A stretch of 64,000 bases of DNA, taken from positions 6,738,718-6,802,717 of the forward strand of contig NZ_AP025732.1 in assembly GCF_023734775.1 (NCBI RefSeq). The letters are read 5' to 3'. This document shows, in pieces, positions 28,115-39,540 of this stretch (position 1 is its first letter; each line of letters starts with the position of its first letter). The position numbers and the translations under genes are program-made. The notes beneath the pieces were generated by a model that worked only from the letters and a program-made list of their open reading frames with translations, was not told the DNA's origin and made no database searches. Source of the DNA: Nostoc cf. commune SO-36 (lineage in GTDB: Bacteria; Cyanobacteriota; Cyanobacteriia; Cyanobacteriales; Nostocaceae).

Positions 28115-31100
28115 ACTCCTCCTCTTCCACTGCCCCTAAAGCTTTTAGCGTCATTAACTGCGCTGCGGTTAACCCTGTAACCCCAGTAATATTCATTCCT
28201 TCGTAGGGTCGTGGCGATCGCAGTGTTCTTAGGCAATCACCCGTTAATACATCCCAAAGCTTAATTGTCTCATCTTGGCTACCACAAATTAGGGTTTGAC
28301 CATCAAGACTAAAGGCAACTGACCTGACCCAATTAGCCCCCTGTAAAGTTTTCAGACACTTACCATTATGGACATCCCATAATTTTACCGTTTGGTCTGC
28401 ACTAGCACTAGCTAAAGTTTGACCATCGGGACTAAAAGCAACTGACCAGACTCGATTAGTATGTTCTTGCAAGGTTGCGAAGCACTTGCCCATGTAAACA
28501 TCCCATAATTTAATTGTTTGGTCATCACTACCACTAGCTAAAGTCTGACCATCTGGACTGAAAGTAACTGACCTGATCCGATTGCTATGTCCCTGCAAAG
28601 TTTTGACACATTCTCCCGTAGAGATATCCCATAACCTCACTTTTTGGTTTTCACTGCCACTAGCTAAAGTGTGACCATCAGGACTAAAAGCAACTGATCT
28701 TACCCAACTGGTATGCCCTAGCAAAGTTTTGAGGCATTTTCCCGTATTAACATCCCACAACTTCACAGTTTGGTCATCACTACCACTAGCCAAAATTTCA
28801 CCATCTGGGCTGAAAGCTACTGACCTAATTCGATTGGTATGTTCCTGTAACCTTTGGAGGCATTGCCCCGTGTGAACATTCCATAATTTAATTGTTTGTT
28901 TTTCGCTGCCGCTAGCTAAAATTTCACCATCGGGACTAAAGGCAATTGACCGTACCCAACTATTATGCCCCTCCAAAATTCTGAGGAATTTATCGTTACG
29001 AACATCCCATAATTTAACTGTTTGCTTTTCACTGCCACTAGCTAAAGTGTGACCATCGGGACTGAAAGCAACTGACTTTACCCGATTGCTATGTCCCTGT
29101 AAGGTTGTCAAGCACTCACCATTATAAACATCCCATAACTTCACTGTTTGGTTTTCACTACCACTAGCTAAAGTGTGACCATCGGGACTGAAAGCAACTG
29201 ACTTTACCCGATTGCTATGCCCCTGAAAGGTTTTTAAGCACTTACCATTACTGACATCCCATAACTTCACTGTTTGGTCATCACCACCGCTAGCTAAAAT
29301 TTCACCATCGGGACTAAAGGCAACCGACCATACCCGATTGGTATGTCCTTGCAAGGTTTTCAGGCACTTACCATTACGGACATCCCATAATTTCACCGTT
29401 TTATCGTCACTGCCGCTAGCTAAAATTTTACCATCGGGACTAAAAGCAACTGACCTTACCCAATTGTTATGCCCCTGCAAGGTTGTCAAGCACTTACTAT
29501 CGCGGATATCCCATAATTTAATTGTTTGCTTTTCACTGCCACTAGCTAAAGTTTCACCATCGGGACTAAAAGCCACTGTTCTGACTCGATTAGTATTCCC
29601 TTGCAAGGTTGTCAGACATTTTCCAGTATGGACATCCCATAATTTTACTGTTTGGTCTTCACTGCCACTAGCCAAAGTTTGACCATCAGGACTAAAGGCA
29701 ACTGACCTTACCCAATTGCTATGTCCCTGCAAGGTTTTCAGGCACTTACCATCATGAACATCCCATAACTTCACTGTTTGGTCATCACTGCCACTAGCTA
29801 AAGTTTGACCATCGGGACTAAAGGCAACTGATTTTACCCAACTGCTATGTCCGGTACAGCTAAAAAGTAGCTTTCCATCATCAACTTGCCACAAGTAAGT
29901 CTTGCCATCAGCATCACCCGTAGCTAAAAGTTTTCCATCTGGGCTAAATGCTACTGACGAAATACTAACTAAGGTTTCGGAAAAAACGGACTTAGCTAAA
30001 TCAGCATTGGCAAAATTTACTTGATGCAAATTCACGCTTTGTAAATATGCTTGCCAAATAGTCAAATTGGAAAAGTCATAGCCGCTTAAATTAGTTTGTA
30101 GTTGACAAAGTATATTTAGTAGATTGCCACCCGCGTATCCTGGTGTTTGGAGAATATGTTGCAGATACCATAAAATCTTGGATAGCTGACTCTCCATATT
30201 TTTAGATGTTCTAAAAATAGTTGACAATCTATCAATAATTGGTTTGAGAATCAAACCAATCTGAGTATTTCTAATATAATCTTTAGCCGTAGCTTCTATT
30301 AAAGCATGGCTATTAAATAGTTCAATTTCAAGAGTGGTAATTTCGTGACAAACCTCTTCAACCAGTCGGTCAGTCATATACTCCATCACCACAGACTGGA
30401 GGGTGAAAAGTGCTGTTCTTTGTTCAATTAGCGATCGCCGCCGCAGTGATTCTAGCGCCTCCAGTACTTCCCTTTTGGGTAATGGACGCAGAATATCATT
30501 TAGCAATTCGTCTAGAGAAACTAACTCGCGCTTGATTGCTAGCCAATAAATTATTTCTTCTTCTATCTCTGACAACCGCTCAAATTGCTGGTTTAGTAAA
30601 TTTCGAGTATCGCCAAAAATTATCTCTCCTTCAGCCAGAAAAGCAGCGATATCACCATCAAATAATTCCCGAATTGGCTCAGAAACTAGCTTTAATGCTA
30701 AAGGATTACCTGAATACTTCTCAATTAGCTCGGCCCATTCTTGTTGTAACCCAAATAACCCTTTATCTTGGAGAATTTGTTGTCCTTCTGTTTTTTCTAA
30801 ACCGATTAACAATAATGTTCTGACTGGTGATGTTTCTCCCTCTAAAGGAGCAAATTCTTTTGGTTTTTCTCGTGAAGTCAACACTAAGCAGCTTTGATGC
30901 GGTTCTTCTCCTACCCGCCTAATTAGTTGACCATAATCTTCATATTCTTGTCTATAGTGTCCGGCGCGATCGCCTTCTTGTAAAATTGTCTCTATATTAT
31001 CAAATACTAAAAGGCAACGACGCTCTCGTAAATAATTAATCAGCAACGTTACTCTACCATCCACGGTTTCAGGTAAGTCTGTTTCTCTCTCATCAGATAA

Positions 31101-31655
31101 AAATTCGATCAGGTTTGCTAACATCTCTGCGGCGGGTGGGGCATTGCGAAGACTTCGCCAAATCAAATACTCAAAATTATCTTGAACTTCCTTTGCCAGT
31201 TTCACCGATAAAGTAGTTTTGCCAATTCCCCCCATTCCCAATATTGCCACTAGCTGGCATTTATCTTTGATGAGCCACTGCTTTAACTGAGACAATTCTG
31301 TTATACGTCCATGAAAAACGCAGATACCAGGCGCTTCACCCCAATCTTGATGGTTTTTGACAATGGAATTTAGTGAAGATGCTTGATAATCACTTTCAAT
31401 AGCTTGTTGTAACTTCTCAATAATTTGTTGTAACTTAGTGAGCTTACCTGGGCCGCTACCAGTAACATTAAATTTTTTGTAAACTTCGCTCAATCTTTTG
31501 CGTACTGCCTCGGCGCTGATTGCCAATTCTTTAGCGATCGCACTTGGCGATTGCCCTTGAACAGCATATAACAGAACCTCTAGCTCACTGCTAGACAAGC
31601 ACCTTTCCTGAGCTAAAGCCAAAATAACTTTTTCGGGAATCACACTCATACTCAC
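28113..31655 (-). CDS. HTH / NB-ARC NTPase / 14x WD40 STAND protein
   Basis: 1180 residues, cytosolic. The N-terminus (about 1-85) is a LuxR-like helix-turn-helix fold ([20 protein letters not shown], then [22 protein letters not shown]) as in vWA-MoxR-associated domains. The NB-ARC NTPase has Walker [10 protein letters not shown] (about 140-148), Walker [12 protein letters not shown] and a GNPLALKLV box. A helical region and 14 WD40 repeats (about 565-1150) follow, enough for two seven-bladed propellers. The repeats are nearly identical ([25 protein letters not shown]), varying at a W/R position before V[RKW]S and in the xGxC loop. No effector enzyme is fused, so output may run through the HTH or a partner. 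Ligand unknown. Confidence 0.92.
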   Translation of the reverse strand: MSMSVIPEKVILALAQERCLSSSELEVLLYAVQGQSPSAIAKELAISAEAVRKRLSEVYKKFNVTGSGPGKLTKLQQIIEKLQQAIESDYQASSLNSIVKNHQDWGEAPGICVFHGRITELSQLKQWLIKDKCQLVAILGMGGIGKTTLSVKLAKEVQDNFEYLIWRSLRNAPPAAEMLANLIEFLSDERETDLPETVDGRVTLLINYLRERRCLLVFDNIETILQEGDRAGHYRQEYEDYGQLIRRVGEEPHQSCLVLTSREKPKEFAPLEGETSPVRTLLLIGLEKTEGQQILQDKGLFGLQQEWAELIEKYSGNPLALKLVSEPIRELFDGDIAAFLAEGEIIFGDTRNLLNQQFERLSEIEEEIIYWLAIKRELVSLDELLNDILRPLPKREVLEALESLRRRSLIEQRTALFTLQSVVMEYMTDRLVEEVCHEITTLEIELFNSHALIEATAKDYIRNTQIGLILKPIIDRLSTIFRTSKNMESQLSKILWYLQHILQTPGYAGGNLLNILCQLQTNLSGYDFSNLTIWQAYLQSVNLHQVNFANADLAKSVFSETLVSISSVAFSPDGKLLATGDADGKTYLWQVDDGKLLFSCTGHSSWVKSVAFSPDGQTLASGSDDQTVKLWDVHDGKCLKTLQGHSNWVRSVAFSPDGQTLASGSEDQTVKLWDVHTGKCLTTLQGNTNRVRTVAFSPDGETLASGSEKQTIKLWDIRDSKCLTTLQGHNNWVRSVAFSPDGKILASGSDDKTVKLWDVRNGKCLKTLQGHTNRVWSVAFSPDGEILASGGDDQTVKLWDVSNGKCLKTFQGHSNRVKSVAFSPDGHTLASGSENQTVKLWDVYNGECLTTLQGHSNRVKSVAFSPDGHTLASGSEKQTVKLWDVRNDKFLRILEGHNSWVRSIAFSPDGEILASGSEKQTIKLWNVHTGQCLQRLQEHTNRIRSVAFSPDGEILASGSDDQTVKLWDVNTGKCLKTLLGHTSWVRSVAFSPDGHTLASGSENQKVRLWDISTGECVKTLQGHSNRIRSVTFSPDGQTLASGSDDQTIKLWDVYMGKCFATLQEHTNRVWSVAFSPDGQTLASASADQTVKLWDVHNGKCLKTLQGANWVRSVAFSLDGQTLICGSQDETIKLWDVLTGDCLRTLRSPRPYEGMNITGVTGLTAAQLMTLKALGAVEEEE

Positions 31656-32319
31656 AAACTACACTCCCAATGTTATCTCACTATGTGAGACAATATACTG
31701 CAAAAAGTGAGTATTCTCCCAAATAAAGCGGTGTGAAAGCTTATTGAACGTAGAGTATTTCTCAATCTTTAGGCATATTTGTAGTGTTTTTAGGCTTTTT
31801 AAAAAATTTTCTTTATAGTTTACCTTGACCTAGGTAACTTGGTTACTTTATAGTGAGTATAATAGCTTAAACGCTAGTAACTTAGTAAGGTTACGGTTAC
31901 ATACAACAAAAAGAAACTTAGTGAGCTAAGACCTACGCAAGAACTTTTTGAAACTCTAATCTGATGCTTCTCTACGAGAGGCTGTGTCAAGGCAACGGGA
32001 ACGCCTTCAACAAATATATCCTTGGCATCTACGTTTATTTCATAATTTTGCGTAAGTCCTGTGAGTAAGAAGTAAAGGCAGTGGTTGGAAGCGTCAATTC
32101 TGAAAAAGGCAAACATTAAAATTGTCTGTCAGAATTGCAAGGTTTCAATGCACGTAGTGCGCGTTATCTGCGATTACGAGCATTGAGCGTCTAATTTTGA
32201 TATCCAAATTGCCCTGGCAATTTATTGAGGAGCTTAACTTTTCATGATCTGCAAATATCAAAACCACCGTCGGTGGCATTCCAACTCCACTCAGGAGTAG
32301 GACTATTTACCTTGACTTG
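31656..32319. other. Intergenic region with one MITE
   Basis: Upstream region of the divergent STAND gene. Apart from the GGACTTACGCA-type element (31930-32059), no gene is seen. A minus-strand frame at 31874-32116 is formed by the MITE and is not called. Confidence 0.5.
31930..32059. mobile_element. MITE, GGACTTACGCA family (second copy)
   Basis: Ends GACCTACGCAA and TTGCGTAAGTCC match the 23632 element with one mismatch. Interior about 105 bp, non-coding. Confidence 0.6.
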
Positions 32320-32418
32320 GTGGGAGCAACGTTGTGGGCATTAGCTGTTTCCTTAGTGTGGTCGTGGGGCGCTATTTGCTACCTAGATTCAACTTTTAAA
32401 ACAGGAGAAAACCTATGA
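32320..32418 (+). CDS. Possible 32-residue membrane peptide overlapping the next gene
   Basis: From GTG 32320 the frame encodes GATLWALAVSLVWSWGAICY then LDSTFKTGENL and stops at TGA 32416-32418, overlapping the ATG of the next gene as ATGA. One membrane helix is predicted by eye. The 4-nt overlap is typical of translational coupling, and no other feature explains the frame. No clear ribosome-binding site is seen, so this remains tentative. Confidence 0.35.
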   Translation: MGATLWALAVSLVWSWGAICYLDSTFKTGENL

Positions 32419-32654
32419 AACCGAGTTTTAAAGACAACGATAATCTGCTGTTTGAGTGGTTTTGTAAAGGACTCAAGTATTTTATGCTGGCACTGCTGGG
32501 GGTTGCATTAGCCTTTGTTGTGTCTCATACTTTTGGCGCTTACATGATAGTTGGGCTGCTTTTATCCGCAGGTCTATGGTTATGGGTTGTGAGGATAGCA
32601 ATTTCCCTAGCCTGTCTATTTGCGATCGCCATGATTGTTGAGTCCTGGAGTTAA
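32415..32654 (+). CDS. Small membrane protein
   Basis: 79 residues. The ribosome-binding site AGGAGA precedes ATG 32415. A short polar N-terminus (MKPSFKDNDNLLFEW) is followed by two or three hydrophobic helices (YFMLALLGVALAFVVSHTFG, YMIVGLLLSAGLWLWVV, ISLACLFAIAMIV). No family is recognised. Confidence 0.65.
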   Translation: MKPSFKDNDNLLFEWFCKGLKYFMLALLGVALAFVVSHTFGAYMIVGLLLSAGLWLWVVRIAISLACLFAIAMIVESWS

Positions 32655-32753
32655 AGCTCATTCTGATGCTCAATAAATAGCCTTTGACTAACTTCACTCA
32701 GCCAAAGGCTTCGTAACTTTTCATTTGGAGATTATGAGGCGTGATGCGTAAAA

Positions 32754-32774
32754 CCCCCGAATAGAATTCGGGGG
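32754..32774. terminator. Hairpin CCCCCGAAT/ATTCGGGGG
   Basis: Perfect 9-bp stem with a 3-nt loop, about 100 bp downstream of the small membrane protein gene and 47 bp before the nuclease gene. No U-run follows; it could be a terminator, an mRNA structure or a repeat. Confidence 0.4.
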
Positions 32775-32820
32775 ATATAAGCGAATGAGCCAAATTTATA
32801 TTTGCTTCTAAAATAGAAGA

Positions 32821-33633
32821 ATGCTGTCAACTCCCACTCAACTACTGCGACTTTCTCAAGGACAACTAAACTTACTAGAAGCTTGTCCGCGCAAATTTCA
32901 ACATACCTACCTAGAAAAACTCAATTCTCCCTCAAATCCCGAACAAGAAGAACGGCTAACTTTGGGTAGTCGCTTTCACTTGCTAATGCAGCAGCGAGAA
33001 ATGGGTTTGCCAATTGATAGTTTCCTGCAAGCAGATGCTCAACTGCAAAGCTGGATGCTATCTTTTGCTGATGCAGCCCCAGAAATCTTAACGGCTGCAT
33101 CTGATAATCAAACTTTCCGTGAAAGTGAACACTACCGGACTCTGCAACTTCAAGACTATTTGCTGACGGTTGTCTATGATTTATTGATTGCAGATAATCA
33201 ACAAGCGCAAATTCTCGACTGGAAAACTTATCCTAAACCACCGAACAAACGCAAGTTAGAATCCAACTGGCAAACACGGCTTTATTTACATGTATTGGCA
33301 GAAACTAGCGACTATTTGCCAGAAAAGATTTCTATGACTTATTGGTTTGTCCAATCTGAAGGGAAACCCCAAAATATTAAGTTTAATTACAATATGGCTC
33401 AACATACACAAACAGCTAAAAAACTTAATCAACTGTTAAGTCAGTTAACTAATTGGCTGGAAAATTACCAAAATAACCAGCAGTTTCCCCAAGTTGGGGA
33501 GGGTAGCAAAACCTGTGATTATTGTCAGTTTGCTAAACGGTGCGATCGCACACAAGCAATTGAAGAAACAGTGAAAGATTCATTGCCAAATTTTGACAGC
33601 ATTCAAGAAGTCTCACTTAACACTATAAATTAG
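32821..33633 (+). CDS. PD-(D/E)XK nuclease family protein (RecB/Cas4-like)
   Basis: 270 residues. The N-terminal LSQGQLNLLEACPRKFQHTYL is the RecB-like opening. The catalytic core has GSRFHLLMQ, a VVYDLLIADNQ strand and ILDWKT (the D..DxK motif). Four cysteines, one in EACPRKF and three in TCDYCQFAKRC, are placed as in 4Fe-4S-bearing AddB/Cas4-type nucleases. No cas gene or CRISPR is nearby, so a general DNA-repair exonuclease role is more likely. The GNAT gene follows 62 bp downstream. Confidence 0.88.
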   Translation: MLSTPTQLLRLSQGQLNLLEACPRKFQHTYLEKLNSPSNPEQEERLTLGSRFHLLMQQREMGLPIDSFLQADAQLQSWMLSFADAAPEILTAASDNQTFRESEHYRTLQLQDYLLTVVYDLLIADNQQAQILDWKTYPKPPNKRKLESNWQTRLYLHVLAETSDYLPEKISMTYWFVQSEGKPQNIKFNYNMAQHTQTAKKLNQLLSQLTNWLENYQNNQQFPQVGEGSKTCDYCQFAKRCDRTQAIEETVKDSLPNFDSIQEVSLNTIN

Positions 33634-33695
33634 AGGATGTTTGTAAAATCCAATCGGGGATAAAGAAGCTATAACTTTTAAATTTATATAAAATT

Positions 33696-34337
33696 ATGTC
33701 AAGCTTTGACGGAACTGAAGCAATTTATGTACGCGAATTAGGGATTGACGACATTGCTCCCGTTTACCACTTAGGAGAAGGCTTATTTACCAGCGATTTA
33801 TACCCTTATTTATACCGCACTTGGGACGAATGGGAAGTGATTGGACTTTACAACACCGATCCAGAATATTGTCTTGTGGCTGAAACAGATGGAGAATTAG
33901 CAGGATTTGTTCTGGGAACCATCATCACCAAAGCATCTTGGACTTATGGATATATTTTATGGCTAGGAGTTAGTCCGAAGTTCCAGCGTCGGGGAGTAGC
34001 AGACAAGTTGGTTGATAAAGTCGTTGCGCGGATGATTGAAGATGGGGCGCGGTTTATGTTGGTAGATACTGACCCCACCAATACTTCAGCATTAAAGTTT
34101 TTTAACCGCAAAGGTTTTGGTAATACTCGCCAGCATATTTTCTTGTCGATGAATTTAAGCAAGCACGAATATTATGGGAGATTAATTGATTACGAACACC
34201 AAAAAGCTGAAAGAGCCGGTTACAAGCGCTCGCGTCCAGCAATTCGTGCCCGTAAACCTGATAGTGTTGCTAATGAAGTAGTCCTCAACCCTCTAGCGAA
34301 TGAATCTCTAATAACTGAGGATCAATCCCCAATCTAA
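33696..34337 (+). CDS. GNAT-family N-acetyltransferase
   Basis: 213 residues. The GNAT acetyl-CoA site is at LGVSPKFQRRGVADKLVDKV (Q-R-R-G-V-A), followed by TDPTNTSALKFFNRKGF. A C-terminal basic tail (YKRSRPAIRARKPD) follows the fold. The substrate is not known; ribosomal-protein or amino-acid acetylation are both possible. Confidence 0.88.
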   Translation: MSSFDGTEAIYVRELGIDDIAPVYHLGEGLFTSDLYPYLYRTWDEWEVIGLYNTDPEYCLVAETDGELAGFVLGTIITKASWTYGYILWLGVSPKFQRRGVADKLVDKVVARMIEDGARFMLVDTDPTNTSALKFFNRKGFGNTRQHIFLSMNLSKHEYYGRLIDYEHQKAERAGYKRSRPAIRARKPDSVANEVVLNPLANESLITEDQSPI

Positions 34338-34591
34338 TAAAAGCTAGAGTAGCCCTTTCAAGCTGGGTAAAATTTTTGGACAATAATTCCTCTTTTCTCC
34401 GTGTTCTCTGCGCCTCTGTGGTTCAATAAATTACTTTTAAACCGCAGAGGCAGAGAGAAGCCAGTGCGTTGGGCGGGTTCCCCGACTTGTACCGCTAACG
34501 CGGAACCCGCAGGGTAGCAACTGGCGCAACGCAGAGAGAAAAGCATGATGGCGATCGTTAATTTTGAATTTAGAACAAAGCGACGTAACTT
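34338..34591. other. Intergenic region with palindromic repeat
   Basis: GCGGGTTCC and GGAACCCGC arms with flanking GCGTTGGG/GCGCAACGC blocks (about 34466-34532) form an imperfect palindrome of the kind scattered in Nostocales genomes. No gene. Confidence 0.5.
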
Positions 34592-36599
34592 ATGTCTATA
34601 GAATTTGGGCGGGAAATCTGCGGCAATCTTGACATTGCAGAATCGCGGGAGTGGTTAGTTACTAATGGCATTGGTGGTTACGCCTCTGGGACTGTGGCTG
34701 GTTTATTGACCCGCCGCTATCACGGACTACTGGTAGCAGCATTGAAACCACCTCTGGGTCGTACCTTAATGCTGACAAAACTAGATGAAACTGTATTGTA
34801 TGGCGTTAGCGCAGCTCATCCGCAGGAGGCTCGCTCTTATTCTCTAGACACCAATCGTTGGGCAGACAGTATTGTTAATCCCCACGGTTATAAACATATT
34901 GAACGTTTTTCTCTAGAAGGTACGATTCCCTTATGGCGTTTTGCTGTTGCTGATGCCCTATTAGAAAAACGGGTGTGGATGCAACAAGGTGCTAACACAA
35001 CTTATGTGCAATATACTTTGCGTCGCGCTACCCAACCGCTAAAGTTGACGCTCAAAGCAATGGTCAATTACCGTGATTATCACAGCGACACCCAAAGCAA
35101 TGATTGGCAGATGTCTGTTGAGCAGGTGGAACAGGGAATTTGTGTAACTGCTTATCCGGGTGCTGCACCACTTTATATAGTGAGCGATTGCGGCAGTGCA
35201 TCTGTTGCCCACAATTGGTATTATGGCTTTGACTTGGCAGTTGAACGCTATCGGGGATTGAGAGATAAAGAAGACCACCTCCACGCTGCCACTTTTGAAG
35301 TTACACTGAATCCTGGGGAAGCGATTGCCTTGGTAGCCAGCACAGAAAAACAGCCAAATCTCAATGGTGAAGCTGCACTAAAGTTACGTCGCGCTCAAGA
35401 GCAGAAATTAACAGGACTTTGGAAAACTAATCGACCTCTCAAAACTAAGGAATCACCTAGCTGGATCAACCATCTAGTACTAGCTGCTGACCAGTTTATT
35501 GTCGATCGCTCATTGCCAGAAGACCCGAACGGTAAAACTATCATTGCTGGTTATCACTGGTTTAGCGACTGGGGACGCGACACGATGATTAGTCTACCTG
35601 GTTTGACAATTTCCACTGGTCGCCCAGAAGTAGCACGCTCAATTCTTCGCACCTTTGCCAGATACGTAGACCGGGGAATGCTGCCTAATCGCTTTCCTGA
35701 TGCAGGTGAGCAACCAGAATATAATACAGTCGATGCAACTCTCTGGTATTTTGAAGCCGTCCGCGCCTACTACAGCGCTACGGACGATGATACTTTACTT
35801 GCTGAACTCTTTCCCATACTTGCAGACATCATTGATTGGCACTGTCGCGGTACACACTACAACATCCACCTCGATCCAGGCGATGGCTTACTATATGCAG
35901 GCGTAGCTGGTGTACAACTGACCTGGATGGATGCCAAAGTTGACGATTGGGTAGTTACGCCCCGAATTGGCAAACCGATTGAAGTTAATGCCCTTTGGTA
36001 TAATGCTTTACGAGCAATGGCAAAGTTTGCCCGTCACCTTGGTAAACCACACCAAGAATATGAAGCAATGGCAGACCGGACTAAGTATAGATTTTCTCGC
36101 TTCTGGAATGAAGAGACAGGTTATTGCTATGACGTTTTAGATAGTCCTGATGGTGGTGATGCGTTGTTGCGACCTAACCAAATATTTGCTGTCTCATTAC
36201 CAGAAAGTCCGCTTACACCTGCCCAGCAAAAGGGTGTGGTGGAAGCTTGTGGGTCGATCGCTGCTGACTTCTTATGGGTTGCGATCGCTAGCGCCCGACC
36301 ATCCTCAATACCAGGGTAAATACGGTGGCAATCAGTATCAACGCGATGGAGCTTATCACCAAGGGACAGTTTGGGGTTGGTTATTAGGGCCGTTCGTCTT
36401 AGCACACCTGCGCGTCTACAAAAATCCTGAGCAGGCTCGTCAATTTTTAGAACCAATGGCAAATCATCTCACTGCACACGGCGTTGGCAGTCTCAGCGAA
36501 ATTTTTGATGGTGATGCTCCAATGACTCCACGAGGATGTATTGCCCAGGCGTGGACTGTGGCAGAGGTTTTACGCGCTTGGTTGGCAACCGAGAGTTGA
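34592..36599 (+). pseudogene. Second glycogen debranching enzyme, one frameshift
   Basis: Paralogue of the 24918 gene: SREWLVTNGIGGYASGTVAG and RRYHGLLVAALKPPLGRT at the N-terminus, AGYHWFSDWGRDTMISLPGL and AGVAGVQLTWMDAKVDDWVV in the catalytic half. The first frame ends at 36319 after GVVEACGSIAADFL. The true continuation, GRSLLTSYGLRSLAPDHPQY then YHQGTVWGWLLGPF, is in the next frame to 36599. One extra G in the GGG at about 36251-36253 explains it. The restored length is about 668 and it lacks the repeat-derived inserts of its paralogue. The full family core is preserved, so the gene is functional if the indel is an error. Confidence 0.88.
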
Positions 36600-36998
36600 T
36601 GCGGGGAATAACTATAGGGTTTAAAAAGCGGTTTAATGGTTATGCTGCGATCGCACTTTGGAATGTCTAGAAGGATAAAAGAGCGATCGCTCTAACAGGA
36701 GGAAAAAGATAAAGCAGAAAACATGAGAATTTTAAGATAATTCTCAGCAAAAATTAATTTAATTAATAGTAAATGCATTTAAATTATTATTAGAGATAGT
36801 TTGCAAAGATGAGAGAGCAATAAAATAAATATATCTCGCAATCTTTTCAAAATAGCTACACTTTTCACAATAAAAATGCAACAAAGGGAAGTTAAAATAA
36901 GCTATAACTAAAAATATAGCTATTGATAATAAATTTATATTTAATAATCTAGTTTTATTGATAAAGCCTTATTAAACACATCAAGTGCAACCAGAAAA
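36600..36998. other. AT-rich intergenic region
   Basis: Two HIP1 sites near the left and then about 300 bp of AT-rich sequence before the sensor-kinase gene. No gene or clear repeat is seen. Confidence 0.5.
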
Positions 36999-38408
36999 GT
37001 GAAGCAAACCAGAAAAGTTTGGATAAATATAGACCCATTTTCCTTACAGTCACGCCTCACTGTTGGTATCGCCTCATTTTCAGCCTTAGCATTAGGTAGT
37101 CTTGCTACATGGACTAGTTGGAAAATGCAGCAGATTTTAGTTGATAGTCATAAATATAATATAGAACAAATTGCCAAGCGTTTGCCGCAAGATGTGCAAA
37201 TTTATAGTGAAATGATGCAACCTGAAACTGGGCTGCAAAAGGCTATTAATAATTTGGCAAATACTAACACACTATTATGGCTAAAAAGTCCTGATCATAA
37301 AACTTTAGTAAAGTCTGCCACTTTATATTTATTATCTAACGCTACGGTAGATGAGTTAATGTCTCTCACTAAGATGCCAATTAAACCACAAGTTTACAAA
37401 GTGAACCAAAGCTACTTTGTTTTATGTGGTAGTTCTGTGAAAGTAAAGGGAAAGCTACTGGGTGAGTTATTTGTAGTCAAGGATATTACCCGCGAACAGA
37501 AAATGTTTGTGGTAATGGTGCAGAGTTTAAGTATTATGAGTGTTTTGGCAATTGTTGTTTTAACAGCTGCCGATCGCATTTTATATTAAACATTCTCTAC
37601 AACCTCTACGCCAGCTAAATCAAATGACTTCTGTGATTTCGGCTGAAGATTTAGGACAAGCACAGCTATATCTTGATAATGCACCCAGCGAAGTTAAAGA
37701 ACTAGCTCAAACCTTAACCATGTTGTTATCACGTCTTTCGCAATCATGGAAACAAGAACGAGAATTTGTGAGTAATGTTTCTCACGAGTTACGCACACCA
37801 TTGGACAATTGTACATGGTTATTTGCAAAGCGTCTTGCGAAAACAGAATAACTTAACCCAAACCCAACAAGAAGCTTTAGAAACTGCGGCATCGGAAGCT
37901 GAAACGCACCATCAGATTACTACAAGATTTACTTGATTTAGCACGAGCAGATAGTGGTTACTTATACTTTCAAATGAAATCTTATGTGCTGAATGACTTG
38001 GTTGAAGAAGTTGTAATAATGGCAGAAAAGTATAGCGATCGCACAATTACAATCGAGTCAAAAATTTATCCAATTGAGATCAAAGCAGACTACAGCCGTC
38101 TAAAACAAGTATTATTAAATTTAATTGATAATGCTATCAAGTATTCTGAACCTGACACACCCATAGTTTTTAAGTTAAATCAGCTTCAAGATAAAGCAAT
38201 TATTCAAATTTGTGACCAAGGTTATGGCATTCCTTTACAGCAGCAAGCACGGATATTTGAGAGATTTTACCGTGTAGATGACTCTCGCTCTCATACCACT
38301 GGAGGTTGTGGTTTAGGTTTATCTATTGTCAAGACACTTGTAGAAGGTATGGGGGGTAGTGTAAGTGTACAATCCAAATTAGGGGAAGGGAGTATGTTTT
38401 ACAATTAG
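36999..38408 (+). pseudogene. Membrane sensor histidine kinase with at least three frameshifts
   Basis: The first frame (GTG 36999-37589) has two membrane helices (LTVGIASFSALALGSLATW and VQSLSIMSVLAIVVLTAADR) around a periplasmic domain. The second (37624-37851) has the HAMP end and the H-box FVSNVSHELRTPL. An intervening frame reads TIVHGYLQSVLRKQNNLTQT. The third (to 38408) has N-box LIDNAIKYSE, DQGYGIP, FERFYRVDDSRSH and GCGLGLSIVK. Frame breaks lie near 37585, 37803 and 37905. The C-terminus after GSMFY is also cut short. The likely partner is the OmpR-type regulator at 39754. Confidence 0.85.
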
Positions 38409-38450
38409 TTTACCTACATATAGCAGTTCTATCTAACCTAACAGGACTTT

Positions 38451-38487
38451 AAAAAGAAGAAATTAAGCCAACCTAATCCTTCTTTTT
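38451..38487 (+). terminator. Hairpin AAAAAGAAG/CTTCTTTTT
   Basis: 9-bp stem 43 bp after the kinase pseudogene, ending in a T-run (CTTCTTTTTAAT). Consistent with a rho-independent terminator. Confidence 0.5.
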
Positions 38488-38707
38488 AATAAAAAAATGA
38501 GACTCCCCTTTTAAAGGGGAATTAAGAGGGGATCTTCCAGAGCTAAATATCACTAACTGTAACGTGAGTTCGATGAACCTCTTCCTCCCAGCCTCCTTTT
38601 CCGTTTTTGGAAAGGGAGGAGCAACGAAAAATTCAGCTTTTTGCTCTCCTCTCCGACACGGAGAGGTCAAATAAGACTTGTCGAACTCACATAAACCGCA
38701 GATAATT

Positions 38708-39211
38708 CTAACCTTTCTCAGGAATATCAATTCTGGCTGTTCCAATTGGGATTTCTCCCATCAACCCAACTCTTTGACCGCTCACTCCATAGAGCAGTAT
38801 ATTCCCGCCTAAACTGTTTCTTCGCACACCTATTAGCTCCACCTCTAAAGAACCACCAGTAGCTACAGGTTGGTCAAAGGTAATTAACAAACGTTCTTTA
38901 CTGATCTCCATCTTAGCTGTAATTTCTTTACCAGATTGATCTGTAATCCGAACTCCATTAAAGCGTTCCATCTGACTTGGTAGAAAAATTGTTAGGTTTT
39001 GCAGAGACATTCCCTTTACAGCTAATCTGATAAAATGAGTATCATTTCGGATGCCAGAATTCGTAATATGAGGAACGTTAATGTTGAAATTCACTTGGGA
39101 TAGTATATGTGTATCCGAATTTGACTGATGATCTTTTACAGATGTGGCTAAAGCCGTAGCAGACATAGTGAGTATTAAAGCAGATAAACTACCGAACAAT
39201 AAAACTTTCAT
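38708..39211 (-). CDS. DUF2808 secreted protein
   Basis: 167 residues with a clear signal peptide (MKVLLFGSLSALILTMSATALA) and the cyanobacterial DUF2808 pattern (HFIRLAVKGMSLQNLTIFLP, then GSLEVELIGVRRNSLGGNIL). Function unknown; probably periplasmic or extracellular. Confidence 0.85.
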   Translation of the reverse strand: MKVLLFGSLSALILTMSATALATSVKDHQSNSDTHILSQVNFNINVPHITNSGIRNDTHFIRLAVKGMSLQNLTIFLPSQMERFNGVRITDQSGKEITAKMEISKERLLITFDQPVATGGSLEVELIGVRRNSLGGNILLYGVSGQRVGLMGEIPIGTARIDIPEKG

Positions 39212-39442
39212 GATGAAATGCTCGCTTTGAGATGAATCAATGGCTCAAGATGGAGCAAGAACCTATAATTAATAGATTCATCTATGAAGATGAGAACAGG
39301 CTAATTCATAAATTAAATTCTTCTGAGATTTAAAAAATAATATTCTTATAAAATATTTGCTAACAAGATGATAGGAAAAAACATTATATATATAATTACC
39401 GTTTTCTCAGCAAAAACTATAACTCTAGTCAGAGACTATCTG

Positions 39443-39540
39443 GACAAGTTGGTTTTATCGATTGTGAAACATCTGGTAAAAGGTATGGGAGGCAAAGTTA
39501 CCATCCTTTCAAAACCAGGTTACGTTAGCACTTTTATAAG
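39443..39540 (+). pseudogene. Histidine-kinase C-terminal remnant
   Basis: The frame reads LVLSIVKHLVKGMGGKVTIL then SKPGYVSTF, which matches the G2 box and end of HATPase_c (GLGLSIVKHLVEGMGG..SxxGxGSTF). Nothing upstream is kinase-like. It is interrupted by repeat copy C at 39541. It may be the displaced tail of a second kinase or a duplicated fragment of the 36999 gene. Confidence 0.6.

Noticed and set aside
31874..32116. 80-codon minus-strand frame
   Set aside because: It is made mostly of the MITE at 31930-32059.
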